A DNA stretch of 64,000 nt, from NCBI GenBank assembly GCA_905116865.2, contig CAJHNH020002090.1, positions 84,501 to 148,500 on the forward strand. The letters are read 5' to 3'. The notes below the pieces were generated by a model. That model was not told the DNA's origin. It worked only from the letters and a program-made list of their open reading frames with translations, and did no database searches. The DNA is from Candidula unifasciata. Its lineage: Eukaryota > Mollusca > Gastropoda > Stylommatophora > Geomitridae. The stretch's first letter is position 1, and each line of letters opens with the position of its first letter. This document shows positions 55,612 to 64,000 of this stretch, one piece after another. The position numbers and the translations under genes were made by a program.

Positions 55612-56004
55612 TAAATGTCTGAATATTATATATGAGACTTATATCTGCTAATCAGAATCCTTTAAGCTATTTGGGTGAATAAATACACACCAGTTTGCTT
55701 GGTTTTTCAGGAATGTGTTGTACCATGTTGAGATTTATCTGATGATAAGTATTGATCATGATACACGATTATCAAGAATCCAATGACTGAAGAATGAATC
55801 ATCTAAAACAGAATAAAGCAATACCAAACTCTAATAAGAAGACCATCCTGCAGCTACGAAACATCTTACCAAGAAAATCAGAAGAACAGTACAATTATAT
55901 GGGAATCAGATGATACTGAAATCCCAAGAAATGAACTAGTCAATGATGAAAGCATTAGGATACATTTTATAATGTTGAAGTTGTTGGTAAGATAATGAAA
56001 AGAA
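55612..56004. other. Intron 1 sequence, no gene seen
   Basis: AT-rich; no recognised element. Confidence 0.55.
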
Positions 56005-56165
56005 TTAGTTAGTTTGTTAGGTTATCATCACTGCACTCCAGACATGTCCATAGGTGCTCAGATCCTCCCCTCAGTAAGAACCCCAGTGTCCAGTGGCTAA
56101 TGGTACCAGCTCTATGTTGATTAACAAGTCCTCTGATGTGACTGGTTTACGTCTCGTTTTCTGCT
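56005..56165 (-). mobile_element. LINE-A 3' end fragment
   Basis: Matches the last ~150 bp of the LINE-A copy at 5172-5340 (shared CCATAGGTGCTCAGATCCTC) with a GTTA-type tail at 56005. Confidence 0.8.
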
Positions 56166-56505
56166 TTGCGATTAAATCAACACCTATAGCTGTGATGGAT
56201 AAGATGGCCATGACCCAAACATTGACAGAACACAGAAACACCAAGATACAAATAGAAAATTTTCTTAGCACATCTGAACACCCTATGAAAGAAAGATTCC
56301 AAGTTCTAGTAAAGAGGTGACTAACAAGAAACAGTTTCATCCACCAGGCCCATCAACTCTGCAGTCAAACTAATGATCTGCCTGCAATTGATAGCCCCTT
56401 AAATTTTATTCCAAACTGGAGCCCCTGGAGACAGGATTATATGTTGCCAATACTCATCTAGACAGAAATGAAAGAAGTATTCGACAAGGAACAACAAAAC
56501 AGTGG
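56166..56505 (+). mobile_element. LINE-B internal fragment
   Basis: The plus strand reads KSTPIAVMDKMAMTQTLTEH, SEHPMKERFQVL and NSFIHQAHQLCSQTNDLPAI, the region between RT thumb and RNase H of LINE-B (compare 51430-51740 and 13416-13601). It abuts LINE-A and LINE-E pieces without clear TSDs. Confidence 0.78.
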
Positions 56506-57204
56506 AGTTAGGGGTGCATTCTTTCACCACTACTGTTTATCACATATGTCAAACAAATTTGCAAATAAGCTAACATGAGCAAAGGGGATAGCATTGGAGA
56601 ATTACTAAATGAATTACTTTTCATCAACGACTGAGCAGTACAACTACAAGAACATCATAGACTCCATTCAGAATACAACAACTTTGATTTGAAGATCAAC
56701 GCAGACAAAACAGAAGTGATGACATGCTCCATTAAAGGACAACAACCAATATCTAAATTGATAAACACCAGTTAAAGCAGGTGATGGATTTTACAAATGT
56801 GGGGTGCCTTTTTTCAGAAGACGGAAGAATTAATAAAGAAATCCAGCAAAGATGCAATAAAACCAATCATAAAGAAATCCAGCAAAGATGCAATAAAACC
56901 AATCATAAAGAAATCCAGCAAAGATGCAATAAAACCAATAGAATTTTAGGCAAAATGCGCAAATTTTGAAATGCATGCATGGTGAATATGAACATTATAA
57001 GAACACTTTTCAACACAATATTTTAATGAACCTTACGCTATCAATGTCAAATATGGACACTGTCTTCAGAAGACAGTCGGAAAACAAACACGAAAGCATT
57101 TAAATGTTTACATACTTTGTTGGATGTAACGAGGAAAGATTGACTTAGGAACGATGATATCAGTAGGCACAGAATCAATACTGAACTATATAGGTAGACA
57201 TCAA
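56506..57204 (+). mobile_element. LINE-E fragment (RT palm-thumb)
   Basis: Second copy of the family at 28540. Plus-strand traces: CILSPLLFITYVKQICK, DLKINADKTEVMTCS, GCLFSEDGRINKEIQQRCNK and YQCQIWTLSSED-like sequence. It contains an in-frame triple repeat (56835-56939). Frameshifted. Confidence 0.76.
56835..56939 (+). repeat. 36-bp x 3 tandem repeat
   Basis: Three nearly identical 36-bp units beginning AAAGAAATCCAGCAAAGATG at 56835, 56871 and 56907. 36 bp equals 12 codons, so the LINE-E frame would stay open (KEIQQRCNKTNH repeated). Confidence 0.96.
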
Positions 57205-57305
57205 ATGATTTTTTTTATTCAAACTCTGCGCTGGCTGCTGAGGATAGAGATGGAGCGCAAATGGGAATGCTGTAATGAGTGCTTTAATGTCAATTCTAAA
57301 CTTAA
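57205..57305 (+). mobile_element. LINE-A 3' end fragment
   Basis: Short match to the end of LINE-A (CTCTGCGCTGGCTGCTGA, as at 15606 and, inverted, near 43500), ending CTTAACTCATC. Confidence 0.65.
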
Positions 57306-57748
57306 CTCATCAAATGGTTTGGCCATGCAACAAGACTGGCATCAGACAGGATATCACAGAGAGCAAAGTTATATAGATACAGCGGTAACATAATCAGAGG
57401 TTGACCACACAGTAAATAGACCGCATAAAAAAAAGAAAATGAAAAGTACTTTATATGAAGCAAACAGGTGGACCAGTTCCAGATATCTCTCCCCTGCCCT
57501 GTATAATTGTGAAATTTAGGCTGTACGACAGACATGGCCAATGAAGACATATTTGGTTGGGAGGGAGGGGGGCTTTGGGGAGGTCTGCTGGTCAAGTTTT
57601 TAATATACTTGATTCCATGGTGAGGCACACACGCCATATGGAGGTGACAGAATCTATTACCGACACGGTAACTACAGCTTTATATTTATGTTGTCTTGTG
57701 TGTCCTTCTGTCTTTCTATGACTTCCGATCAATACATTTACATTATCT
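57306..57748. other. Intron 1 sequence, no gene seen
   Basis: No recognised element. Confidence 0.5.
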
Positions 57749-57751
57749 GTA

Positions 57752-57799
<48 letters not shown>

Positions 57800-57815
57800 T
57801 ATATATATATATATC
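57749..57815. repeat. (TG)n(TA)n(CA)n(TA)n microsatellite
   Basis: TG repeats (57751-57766), TA repeats to ~57787, CA repeats to ~57798 and AT repeats to ~57814. The TG-TA-CA part is self-complementary. Confidence 0.97.
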
Positions 57816-57819
57816 TTCT

Positions 57820-58330
57820 TCTTCACTTCCTCTTTTACCGCTGTGGGTGTCGAGAGAGATATAAGGTTCTGTTTCTAGCTCTTCTGACCGCCTCGACCAT
57901 AGGCACATCGTGCTGTTGTAGAGTTTCTCTGATGTTATCCTTCCATCTTGTTCTTGGTCTACCTCATGCTCTACGTCCTTCTTCTCTTTCCATGTATGCT
58001 TTGTATGGTATGGTGTCACAAGGCATTCTCTCTAAGTGGGCAAACCATTTCACTTGCTGTCTTCGTATGTAATCCAGAATTGGTTCTGTGCCGACTTTTT
58101 CTCTTATGATCTCATTCTTGATCTTATCTCTTATGGTCACTCCTACAGCCCTTCTCAGACATCTCATTTCCATGGTTGCTAATTTTCTTTTATGGTTTGT
58201 TGTGAGTGACCATGTCTGGCACTGGTAGCACAGAGTTGGAATAAATATGCTTTGAATAAGATGTCTCTTTGTGCTGATTGGGATTGTCTTATGCTGTAAG
58301 AGGGGGGCTAGCTGTCCCAATACTTGGTTT
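57820..58330 (-). mobile_element. LINE-E-type 3' fragment
   Basis: The minus-strand frame 57964-58320 reads LIQSIFIPTLCYQCQTWSLT, RCLRRAVGVTIRDKIKN and QQVKWFAHLERM, then a basic GRRARGRPRTRW tail in the adjoining DNA. This is the RT thumb and C-terminus of a LINE. 5'-truncated; its 3' end abuts the microsatellite. Confidence 0.8.
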
Positions 58331-58384
58331 GCTTTACTGCATCTAATGTTAATTTCTTTATATATATATATATTTATTTAATAT

Positions 58385-58500
58385 GTGTATGTTGAACAGC
58401 AGCTAAATAGTATGGTATGTTTCAATGTCTTACACTTGTAAAATTTAAAAATTGCATTACCATCCTTTGGGCCTCTGATGCTAAACCCGCTGGGAATCAA
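58385..58500. mobile_element. piggyBac-like element, right end only (partial third copy)
   Basis: This ~115-bp segment repeats the right end of the adjacent TTAA element (TGTATGTTG..., TTAAAAATTGCATTACCA, GATGCTAAACCC) and runs straight into the TTAA of the next copy. Confidence 0.72.
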
Positions 58501-59521
58501 TTAACTCTTTGAGTCCCAGGAAACACATCACGCACTAATTTGTTTCAACCTAAAATGAAGGTTTTTAATCTACCACTGACCGGTTGTAAAACACGGACTG
58601 CTAAATTTCAACTTCCTTCTGAGTTCTTTCTGTCTTATATCAAGCGTGCTCATTTAGAAACGTGAATTTAAAGCCAAAAATATTGTATTTTTGCAACATT
58701 CCCGAGTTACTAAGTGCTTGTTTGAAAAGAATATGGCTGCCAAGCACTATTCTACGTGCATGCCAATGTGATTTACGGCCTTGGAAGCCTAAAATTCAAC
58801 TAAAATACGTTGTTGTTTTTTTACATTTATCCGAAGTTAGATAGATAACATTGTGAATTAGGCATGTTTCAGTCATTTATAGAGTCTCTTTGATGAGGGA
58901 TATGTGTAACTCATGTGAAGGGTACAACGATAGCAAAATCAGCTGTCACAAATAGAATAAACATTAGTGAAAAGATGATTTTCTTCAGTGTCAGTTAGTT
59001 TTAGTGCTATTCCCCTTATTATTTAAGAACATAGCTACAAGGCAAATTGAGTGTTAGATAAACTTATTTTCGTGAAGATACTTATTGTTTTAGGAGTCAG
59101 TTTTCTTTATACCAAATAATGGTGCACTGTTATGATGCTTCAAAAGATTCTCTGGAACAAAATCTAATGTATAAATTGAGTTTATATTTTATTTATCCAT
59201 TACTAAGTGGTTCATATTCATTTTGGATTCATTTTGAATACCTTTTGACCAGTTTTTCTTGAGTGCCATGGTGGTAAGTGGAAATTATTTTATTTTATTA
59301 ATTTTTGTAAACATACCCTCTGTTTATTTACTAATTTTTAATTACTCACGCAATTATTTGTTGTAGTTGTAGCTCTATGCTAAAATTATTCCTCAACAAT
59401 CCCTGGTCACTTTGAATATGTGTATGTTGCGCGGCAAGTGAATTAGTATGGTCTGTTTATATGTCTTACACTTGTGAAATTTAAAAATTGCATTACCACT
59501 TCTTGGGCCTCAAAGAGTTAA
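58501..59521. mobile_element. piggyBac-like non-autonomous element, copy 2
   Basis: A 1021-bp element starting TTAACTCTTTGAGTCC and ending GGGCCTCAAAGAGTTAA, near-perfect inverted ends with TTAA on both sides. Same length and shared sequence along its whole length with 21240-22259. No transposase frame. Its end lies ~100 bp from the VPS45 exon 1 donor side. Confidence 0.82.
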
Positions 59522-59624
59522 GACTTAAGACAAGAACTTGAAAAGTAAATGATTTGTTTATCATAAACAAATTAAATTAATTTAATAGAAAGGCTTGTTT
59601 AACAACTAAAATAGTCAAATTTAC

Positions 59625-59717
59625 CGTTTCTCTGTCCATAAGCAGAACTTTCATACCTCCTCCACACCCCTCAATCATTTTACTGATGTACTGCTTTACA
59701 GCCAATATAACATTCAT
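59625..59717 (-). CDS. VPS45: VPS45 coding exon 1 (residues 1-31)
   Basis: This exon encodes the initiator Met and the N-terminal helix: [16 protein letters not shown], then a glycine-rich turn and [11 protein letters not shown]. It matches the start of Vps45 proteins, which is why this ATG is taken as the start. It ends in phase 0 (codon ACG) at a GTAAAT donor. This is the start of the SM domain 1, which binds the syntaxin N-peptide and Habc region in family members. The intron that follows is the longest in the window (40323-59624). Confidence 0.95.
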
Positions 59718-59993
59718 GTTTCAAATGTTCAATTCTATAGAGAGAACCAGAAAAACAGAAGTATACGGTAAATGAGCAGTCAGCATTCAGCCGGAAGTTG
59801 GCTCAAACAATACTCAATCTTCAGGTTGAAAAACAAAAAGTCTAAAGCACAGTATTGCCACTTTTCTTTGACAAAAAACATCTAAAACGGAGTCCAAAAA
59901 TGTCTAAAAACATCTAAATTTGCGTGGAAACATCTAGAAAAACATCCAAATGGAAAGAGTCAGAAATTACATAACTATTGATATGACTTACAC
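59718..59993 (-). promoter_or_regulatory. VPS45: VPS45 5' flank / likely TATA-less promoter region
   Basis: This is the stretch between the VPS45 start codon and the end of the upstream hAT remnant. On the sense strand an ACTTCCGG site (59791-59798) lies about 75 nt before the ATG. It is the consensus for ETS/GABP factors, often found at transcription starts of TATA-less housekeeping genes. No TATA box was seen. Around 59878-59955 the motif AACATCTAAA recurs in degenerate form. Whether a 5' UTR intron exists is unknown. The assignment is an inference from position and one motif. Confidence 0.4.
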
Positions 59994-61131
59994 TATAGAA
60001 TCATGTCCTCACCTTCACTGATGTCTGCCTCACAAGATCCACAGGATAAACATAGCGTGGATGATGAAGCTGAAGTTTCAGATCCAAAATGACTCAGGTA
60101 TGCTTTAGCTGTTCCAATGTCTTTTAATACACAATCAGGGATCTGATAAGTTGAACAGTATTTTCATACTCTCATCAGGCCGAATTTTATTGTCAAGATA
60201 GCATTTAAGAGATCAAGTTTCATCCTTTTTCTTAGGTTAGATTTGATATAATTCCTAGCACTGAAAACTCTTTATACGTCAGCATTTGAGTGGGGTAGTG
60301 TCATGGCAGACATAGCACATTCAAAGAGTTTACAAAATGGACTGTTTGATGAGGCATCTTTAAATTGTCTCACTTCACTCCAAAACGCTTCAGTTTTTGT
60401 TTTGTTTGTCCATTCAATTAAGTTTATTTTGGTTAACTAATATTCTGCTTCCGCGACACTATTATCAGTAGCCCCTAAAAATTTCATAAATTTACAATAT
60501 TTAGGTATGTCCTTTACTGGCTGAAGTATACTGCTCACAAAATAAAAGTAAAATATGTTTCAATACATCTAGATTTTCAGGAAGTCTCTGCTTCAGTTGC
60601 TTGAACAATGAGATAAGGAAATCTTCACAGCGTTTTCTTAAGTTGTTCTCTTTATTCTCTGTTAATAGTCCTTTTGTTTTTAAATCATCCATTTTTGATT
60701 AGATTTGATATCCAAGGTATGGCTTAGTAGCCAAATAGCTCTCTACAGTTCAAGTGAGCAAATCAGCTTTTGAAGTTGGCAACACCAGTCTTTTACCAAC
60801 TAAGTGAAATAGCAAAGTGAGATCGTCAAGTAATTTGACTTTATCAACATGTTTAGATTCGAACAGTTTATTAACATTTTGCACTTTAATTAGAATAGGT
60901 TGCAAAAAAGAGAAGGAATGCCAATTTTTTTCATAACTGTACATTCCATATAGTATTTCAGCTGTGTAGCACTTTTCACTTTGTTTTGTTATTTCAAAGT
61001 GTGACTTTAACTCCAGCCATTGGTTCACAATTCTTTCAACAGCTGGTCGAATTGATAACCATCTAGTTTTGCAATCTGACAGAATTTTCAGTGGTGTGGA
61101 ACCATCACTCAAGGGTCTATATAATGTATTG

Positions 61132-61571
61132 GGCTGTCCTCCGAAGACAAGAGCAATACAATACATTAGGCTATCCTCCGAATACGGTCCCAAATTATCG
61201 AGGCCGAAAATATACTCTAACAGGGCCTCAATTACATGTAAATTGCTGATTCCGGTGACTTAAATTGCTGACTTTCGACGACTACCGCCACAGCCGAGAG
61301 TATCTCCAGCACCGCTACGCGCGGCGCGGAGTGGGGCTAAATTAGATGGCTGGGACTCACGAGCAGCAGCTACCGTATCTCCTGCAGCTTCCTTCATTTT
61401 TTTGCTCGTAAGTCTCAGCCATCTAGTTTAGCCCCACTCCGCGCCACGCGTAGCGGCGCAGGAAATACTCTCGGCGGTAGTCCCTGGAAGTCCACAATTT
61501 ACATGTGACTGAGGCCCTATTAGGGTATATTTTCGGCCTTGATAATTTGGGACCGTATTCGGAGGATAGCC
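61132..61571. mobile_element. Foldback element in the hAT gene
   Basis: A 440-bp insertion with a 10-bp TSD TAATGTATTG (61122-61131 and 61572-61581). It is mostly one long inverted repeat: about 200-bp arms from 61169 (GGCTATCCTCCGAATACGG) and ending at 61571, around a short loop near 61370-61400. On the left the arm is preceded by GGCTGTCCTCCGA (61132-61144) and a 24-bp inverted copy of the neighbouring hAT DNA (61145-61168). No coding potential. Confidence 0.85.
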
Positions 61572-62362
61572 TAATGTATTGTATTGCTCTTGTCTGACAA
61601 ATGATTTGGAAAACCAGTTATGTGTTTCAGCTATAAGGTATTCCAAATTCCTTGGTAAGCGTCCAGATGAAGCATATGCTAGCTGCAATGAATGACACAT
61701 ACATTTTATGAGGACTAACGATGGGATAGCTAGCTTCCTTCAACTTGGCATGAACGCCATTGTTTATACCAACCATCACCGAGGCATTGTCAGTACCAAC
61801 AGCAGCCAAATTCTTCAAGTCTAATTGTTTGCAAATTAAAAATTTATTTAGTTCATCAAGTATACTTTCTCCATCACACTTTACCAATTGAACTATTCCA
61901 AGATATGTAGAAACTACTTTGTATTGTAGTTGTAATATATAATACACACAGCAAGCACTTTCAGTACAGAAATATCATTTGATTTGTCTAATAATAAACT
62001 ATATTTGTTTGTAGAAATATCACTGAATAAATCGTTTCAAAGTGAGAAAATAAAGTAGTTCTTATAATATGTGTACACTTGCTGCGATACATTTTCACAT
62101 CATCCATAACTTTACTATCAGAAATAATGTTTTTAAACAAATCAATCAAATGGTCACAGTTTGAAATTGCACAAAGACAACTTAAAAACATTGCGACCGA
62201 TCCTTCAACTTTTGATGATTCATTTATCAGTGTAGTTCTGAAAACAGCTGTCAGCAGTGTTTTATCTTTGAATGGAACTGCAGATTTATGCTTTTTAGTC
62301 TCTGCATGGCTCTTTCAAGTCTTGTAATTTCGCTTTAATTTCACACTTGCATTACTTACAAC

Positions 62363-63036
62363 TAGTGCTGTACCGAATATTCCCTTCGTATTCGCTTCGG
62401 GGCCGAATAGTGGACCTAATAACTATTCGGTATTCGGCCGAATAGTGGCGGTCGGGCCAAATACGAATAGTGATTTCTGCATACACTGCGATAAATCTCT
62501 CATTAATACAATAGTTGCTGTTGCTTAAGTCTGTCGTAGCGACCCGGTTGCGTGGAACAGCGACTGGCAACGTCTTTGCCTGCTGACTCGACCGAGGCAT
62601 TACAGCAGAGGTTCTCAAACTGAGTGCGTATGCCAGAAAAGTCGGCTATAAATTGTGCCATTATTGAAAAAGGCATAAAGATACTTAAAAGTTAAAAATA
62701 TAAATGTCTTTCTTCGCCATTGTCGAAAAAAGGTTTTTTTTTTGTTTTTTTGTTTTTTTGTTTTACACTCTAAGTGTATCATACTGCATAAAATGCCAAC
62801 TGCAGCGTGCTAAACATTGTCTTTGTATTTATCTCGACATGCGACCAATCATTCATCTGTATTCGTGAAGGTGCAGCAGATAAGTAAGGTTATGATTACA
62901 TTTTGGCTCAAATTTTGAAGGGTAAAATGTGATCTGTACAATATTAACTTTTAGCCTTGTCAAGAAGGCACATATATTTAAAGGCAATGCGTTCTTTTTG
63001 TTGCTTGTGTGAGTGTGTGTGTGTGTTTGTGTGATT

Positions 63037-63068
<32 letters not shown>

Positions 63069-63836
63069 CACACACACACAGAGAGAGAGCATTTTTCGTT
63101 CTTTCATGGTGTCTTTGCCCAAATCAAATTTGAAGAAATTGCTAAAGAGAATATGAAGGTGCGTTTAAATTAAATCGAACGAACGGCCGAGCGAACGATG
63201 ATTTAAATGTGAATTTGGCACATGGATAACATCAGATGGAAGATGCATTACTAAAATAAAATACAGAATGGGACAGGCAAAAACTGCATTTTATAAAATG
63301 AAGAAAATGCAATATATCTTTGTCGTAGAAGGTTAAAGAAAGAATTCTTGCTTGCTACATACATCCAGTTTTAACATGTAGCTGTGAGTCCTAAACAATC
63401 GGTAGGCAGGCCAAACAATTTCTTGAGGCCTCAAAGATGTGGTTTTAAGGAACAATACTTAAAATACCTTAGGCAGCTAAAAAAAAAAAAAAAAAAAAAA
63501 GAGGTTGCAAGCCCGAAGACAACTTATCACAGACATCATGTTATGAGAAGAGGGAAAATGGAACGTGTGGTGACCACTGGAAAGATCTGTGGAAGGAGGG
63601 ATAGAGGAAGACAACGAGAGAAGATTCTTGACAGTCCTGTTGCATGTCATGGAGGTGTGTCAGCACACGAACTGATACATGCTGCGCGAGATCGCAGATT
63701 GTGGCGAGGCAAAATCGCCAACGCCAGTCGGCAAAGCACCTGATGATGATGAAACACTATTCGTATTCTGCCGAATAGTTGGTCCCGCTATTCGTATTCG
63801 GCCGAATAGTGAAAATCACTATTCGGTACAGCCCTA
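62363..63836. mobile_element. hAT-type non-autonomous element
   Basis: A 1474-bp element with inverted ends TAGTGCTGTACCGAATA (left) and TAGGGCTGTACCGAATAG (right, read on the minus strand). It is flanked by a perfect 8-bp TSD CTTACAAC (62355-62362 and 63837-63844). Subterminal TTCGGCCGAATA palindromes occur near both ends. 8-bp duplication and this end type are those of hAT transposons. No transposase of its own; it carries a LINE-D end and a TG/AG microsatellite (63008-63088). Confidence 0.9.
63212..63748 (+). mobile_element. LINE-D (RTE-like) 3' fragment inside the hAT element
   Basis: Plus strand: GTWITSDGRCITKIKYRMGQ-like start, TAFYKMK, then an A20 run (63479-63500), HVMRRGKMERVVTTGKICGR and RDRGRQREKILDSPVACHGG, ending in (GAT)n at ~63748. 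It is the only LINE-D copy on the plus strand. Frameshifted. Confidence 0.87.
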
Positions 63837-64000
63837 CTTACAACGAGCCTTGGTCATATCCACAGGAAATGCCATCACCCAGTCTTTAATTTAGTCATCA
63901 TGCAGCCACTCTTTCCGAATTTTTTATTCATACTTTGCTTTTGGCACGTTGAACGGTTTTGACAGAGTGAAAGCCACAGACGAAGGTGAGCAATTATTTT

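Larger units (their letters stand above)
1..59717 (-). other. VPS45: VPS45 gene (start codon to internal exon 12; 3' end off window)
   Basis: The gene encodes the Sec1/Munc18 (SM) protein Vps45. In known systems Vps45 binds syntaxin-type SNAREs (Tlg2/STX16 class) and drives SNARE assembly for TGN/endosome traffic. Twelve coding exons were placed by translating the minus strand and requiring GT-AG introns and frame continuity; all twelve join without a frameshift. They give about 468 residues from the initiator Met, collinear with the SM family, whose Vps45 members are about 570 long, so roughly the last 100 residues are missing to the left of base 1. Intron sizes from the 5' side are about 19.3, 3.9, 8.0, 8.3, 1.7, 8.9, 0.7, 2.9, 1.4, 1.3 and 2.0 kb. 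Identity rests on several diagnostic blocks recognised from the family, such as [17 protein letters not shown] and [11 protein letters not shown]. No 5' UTR exon could be identified. Confidence 0.95.
59994..64000 (-). pseudogene. hAT transposase gene, KIAA1586/ZBED-like, interrupted
   Basis: Minus-strand fragments in family order. N-terminal zinc-finger side: 63845-64000 and 62200-62354. RNase H-fold start: HIIRTTLFSHFETIYSVIF (61988-62191); YKVVSTYLGIVQLVKCDGES and AAVGTDNASVMVGINNGVHA (61627-61947). Then LQLAYASSGRLPRNLEYLIA, SDCKTRWLSIRPAVERIVNQ (60750-61193), and the C-terminal dimerisation block SNADVYRVFSARNYIKSNLR with LLNAILTIKFGL (60180-60320), with a stop at 59994-59996. It is collinear with hAT-type proteins but carries several frame breaks. 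A foldback element (61132-61571) and a hAT-type non-autonomous element (62363-63836) split it. Runs off the right edge. Confidence 0.82.

Noticed and set aside
59994..62354. Domesticated KIAA1586-like host gene next to VPS45
   Set aside because: Several frame breaks and two unselected insertions in the coding region; it is best read as a transposon remnant.
1..64000. CRISPR arrays, prokaryotic operons, rRNA genes or an origin of replication
   Set aside because: None seen; the gene structure is eukaryotic throughout and the repeats are transposons or microsatellites.

Overview
The window is a piece of a metazoan nuclear genome. It is AT-rich, has GT-AG introns, one conserved multi-exon gene on the minus strand, and dense layers of retrotransposons, tRNA-derived SINEs and DNA transposons. 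There is no sign of operons, CRISPR arrays or bacterial genes. From memory, the LINE families (jockey/I-like elements with RNase H, and RTE-like elements) and the SINE load resemble those of molluscs and other lophotrochozoans. That taxonomic guess is inference only.

The host gene is VPS45, a Sec1/Munc18-family protein of endosomal/TGN SNARE assembly. Twelve coding exons can be placed on the minus strand from the start codon at 59717 down to position 1, where the twelfth exon runs off the window. They join in frame at canonical GT-AG sites and encode about 468 residues of a protein that is usually about 570 long. The last ~100 residues and the 3' UTR lie outside. Intron sizes run from ~0.7 kb (intron 7) to 19.3 kb (intron 1).

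Nearly everything else is mobile DNA, mostly in the introns. Much of it is nested, and many boundaries can be placed to the base from target-site duplications (TSDs). Intron 11 (38-2028) holds a 66-bp LINE-B tail and an RTE-like LINE-D end. Intron 10 holds another LINE-D end. Intron 8 (5121-8034) holds a LINE-A RNase H gene, an internally deleted LINE-D and a CT/CACT microsatellite. Intron 6 (9017-17867) holds LINE-A, split by LINE-B, itself split by a 573-bp solo LTR, followed by an R2-like endonuclease fragment in AC-rich satellite. Intron 4 (19784-28091) holds a decayed LINE with a piggyBac-like TTAA element and a SINE inside it, plus another LINE-A.

Intron 3 (28161-36175) holds LINE debris, a Tigger/pogo element loaded with a SINE dimer, a LINE and a SINE monomer, then a palindromic mariner whose end lies ~35 bp from the exon 3 donor. 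Intron 2 holds a 2.1-kb LTR-like element (family K) and a SINE. Intron 1 (40323-59624) holds a SINE, LINE-A, and a LINE-B interrupted by a second K element (itself carrying a LINE fragment) and by a complete second LINE-B. A LINE mosaic and TTAA elements follow. Upstream of VPS45 (59994-64000, minus) lies a broken KIAA1586/ZBED-like hAT transposase gene interrupted by a foldback element and by a 1.5-kb hAT-type non-autonomous element that carries a LINE-D end.

No intact autonomous element was seen. Every long transposon reading frame is truncated or frameshifted, although the LINE-A RNase H frame at 5185-6111 is open with its catalytic residues present. Family letters (A-H, K, L) are labels made for this window, not database names.
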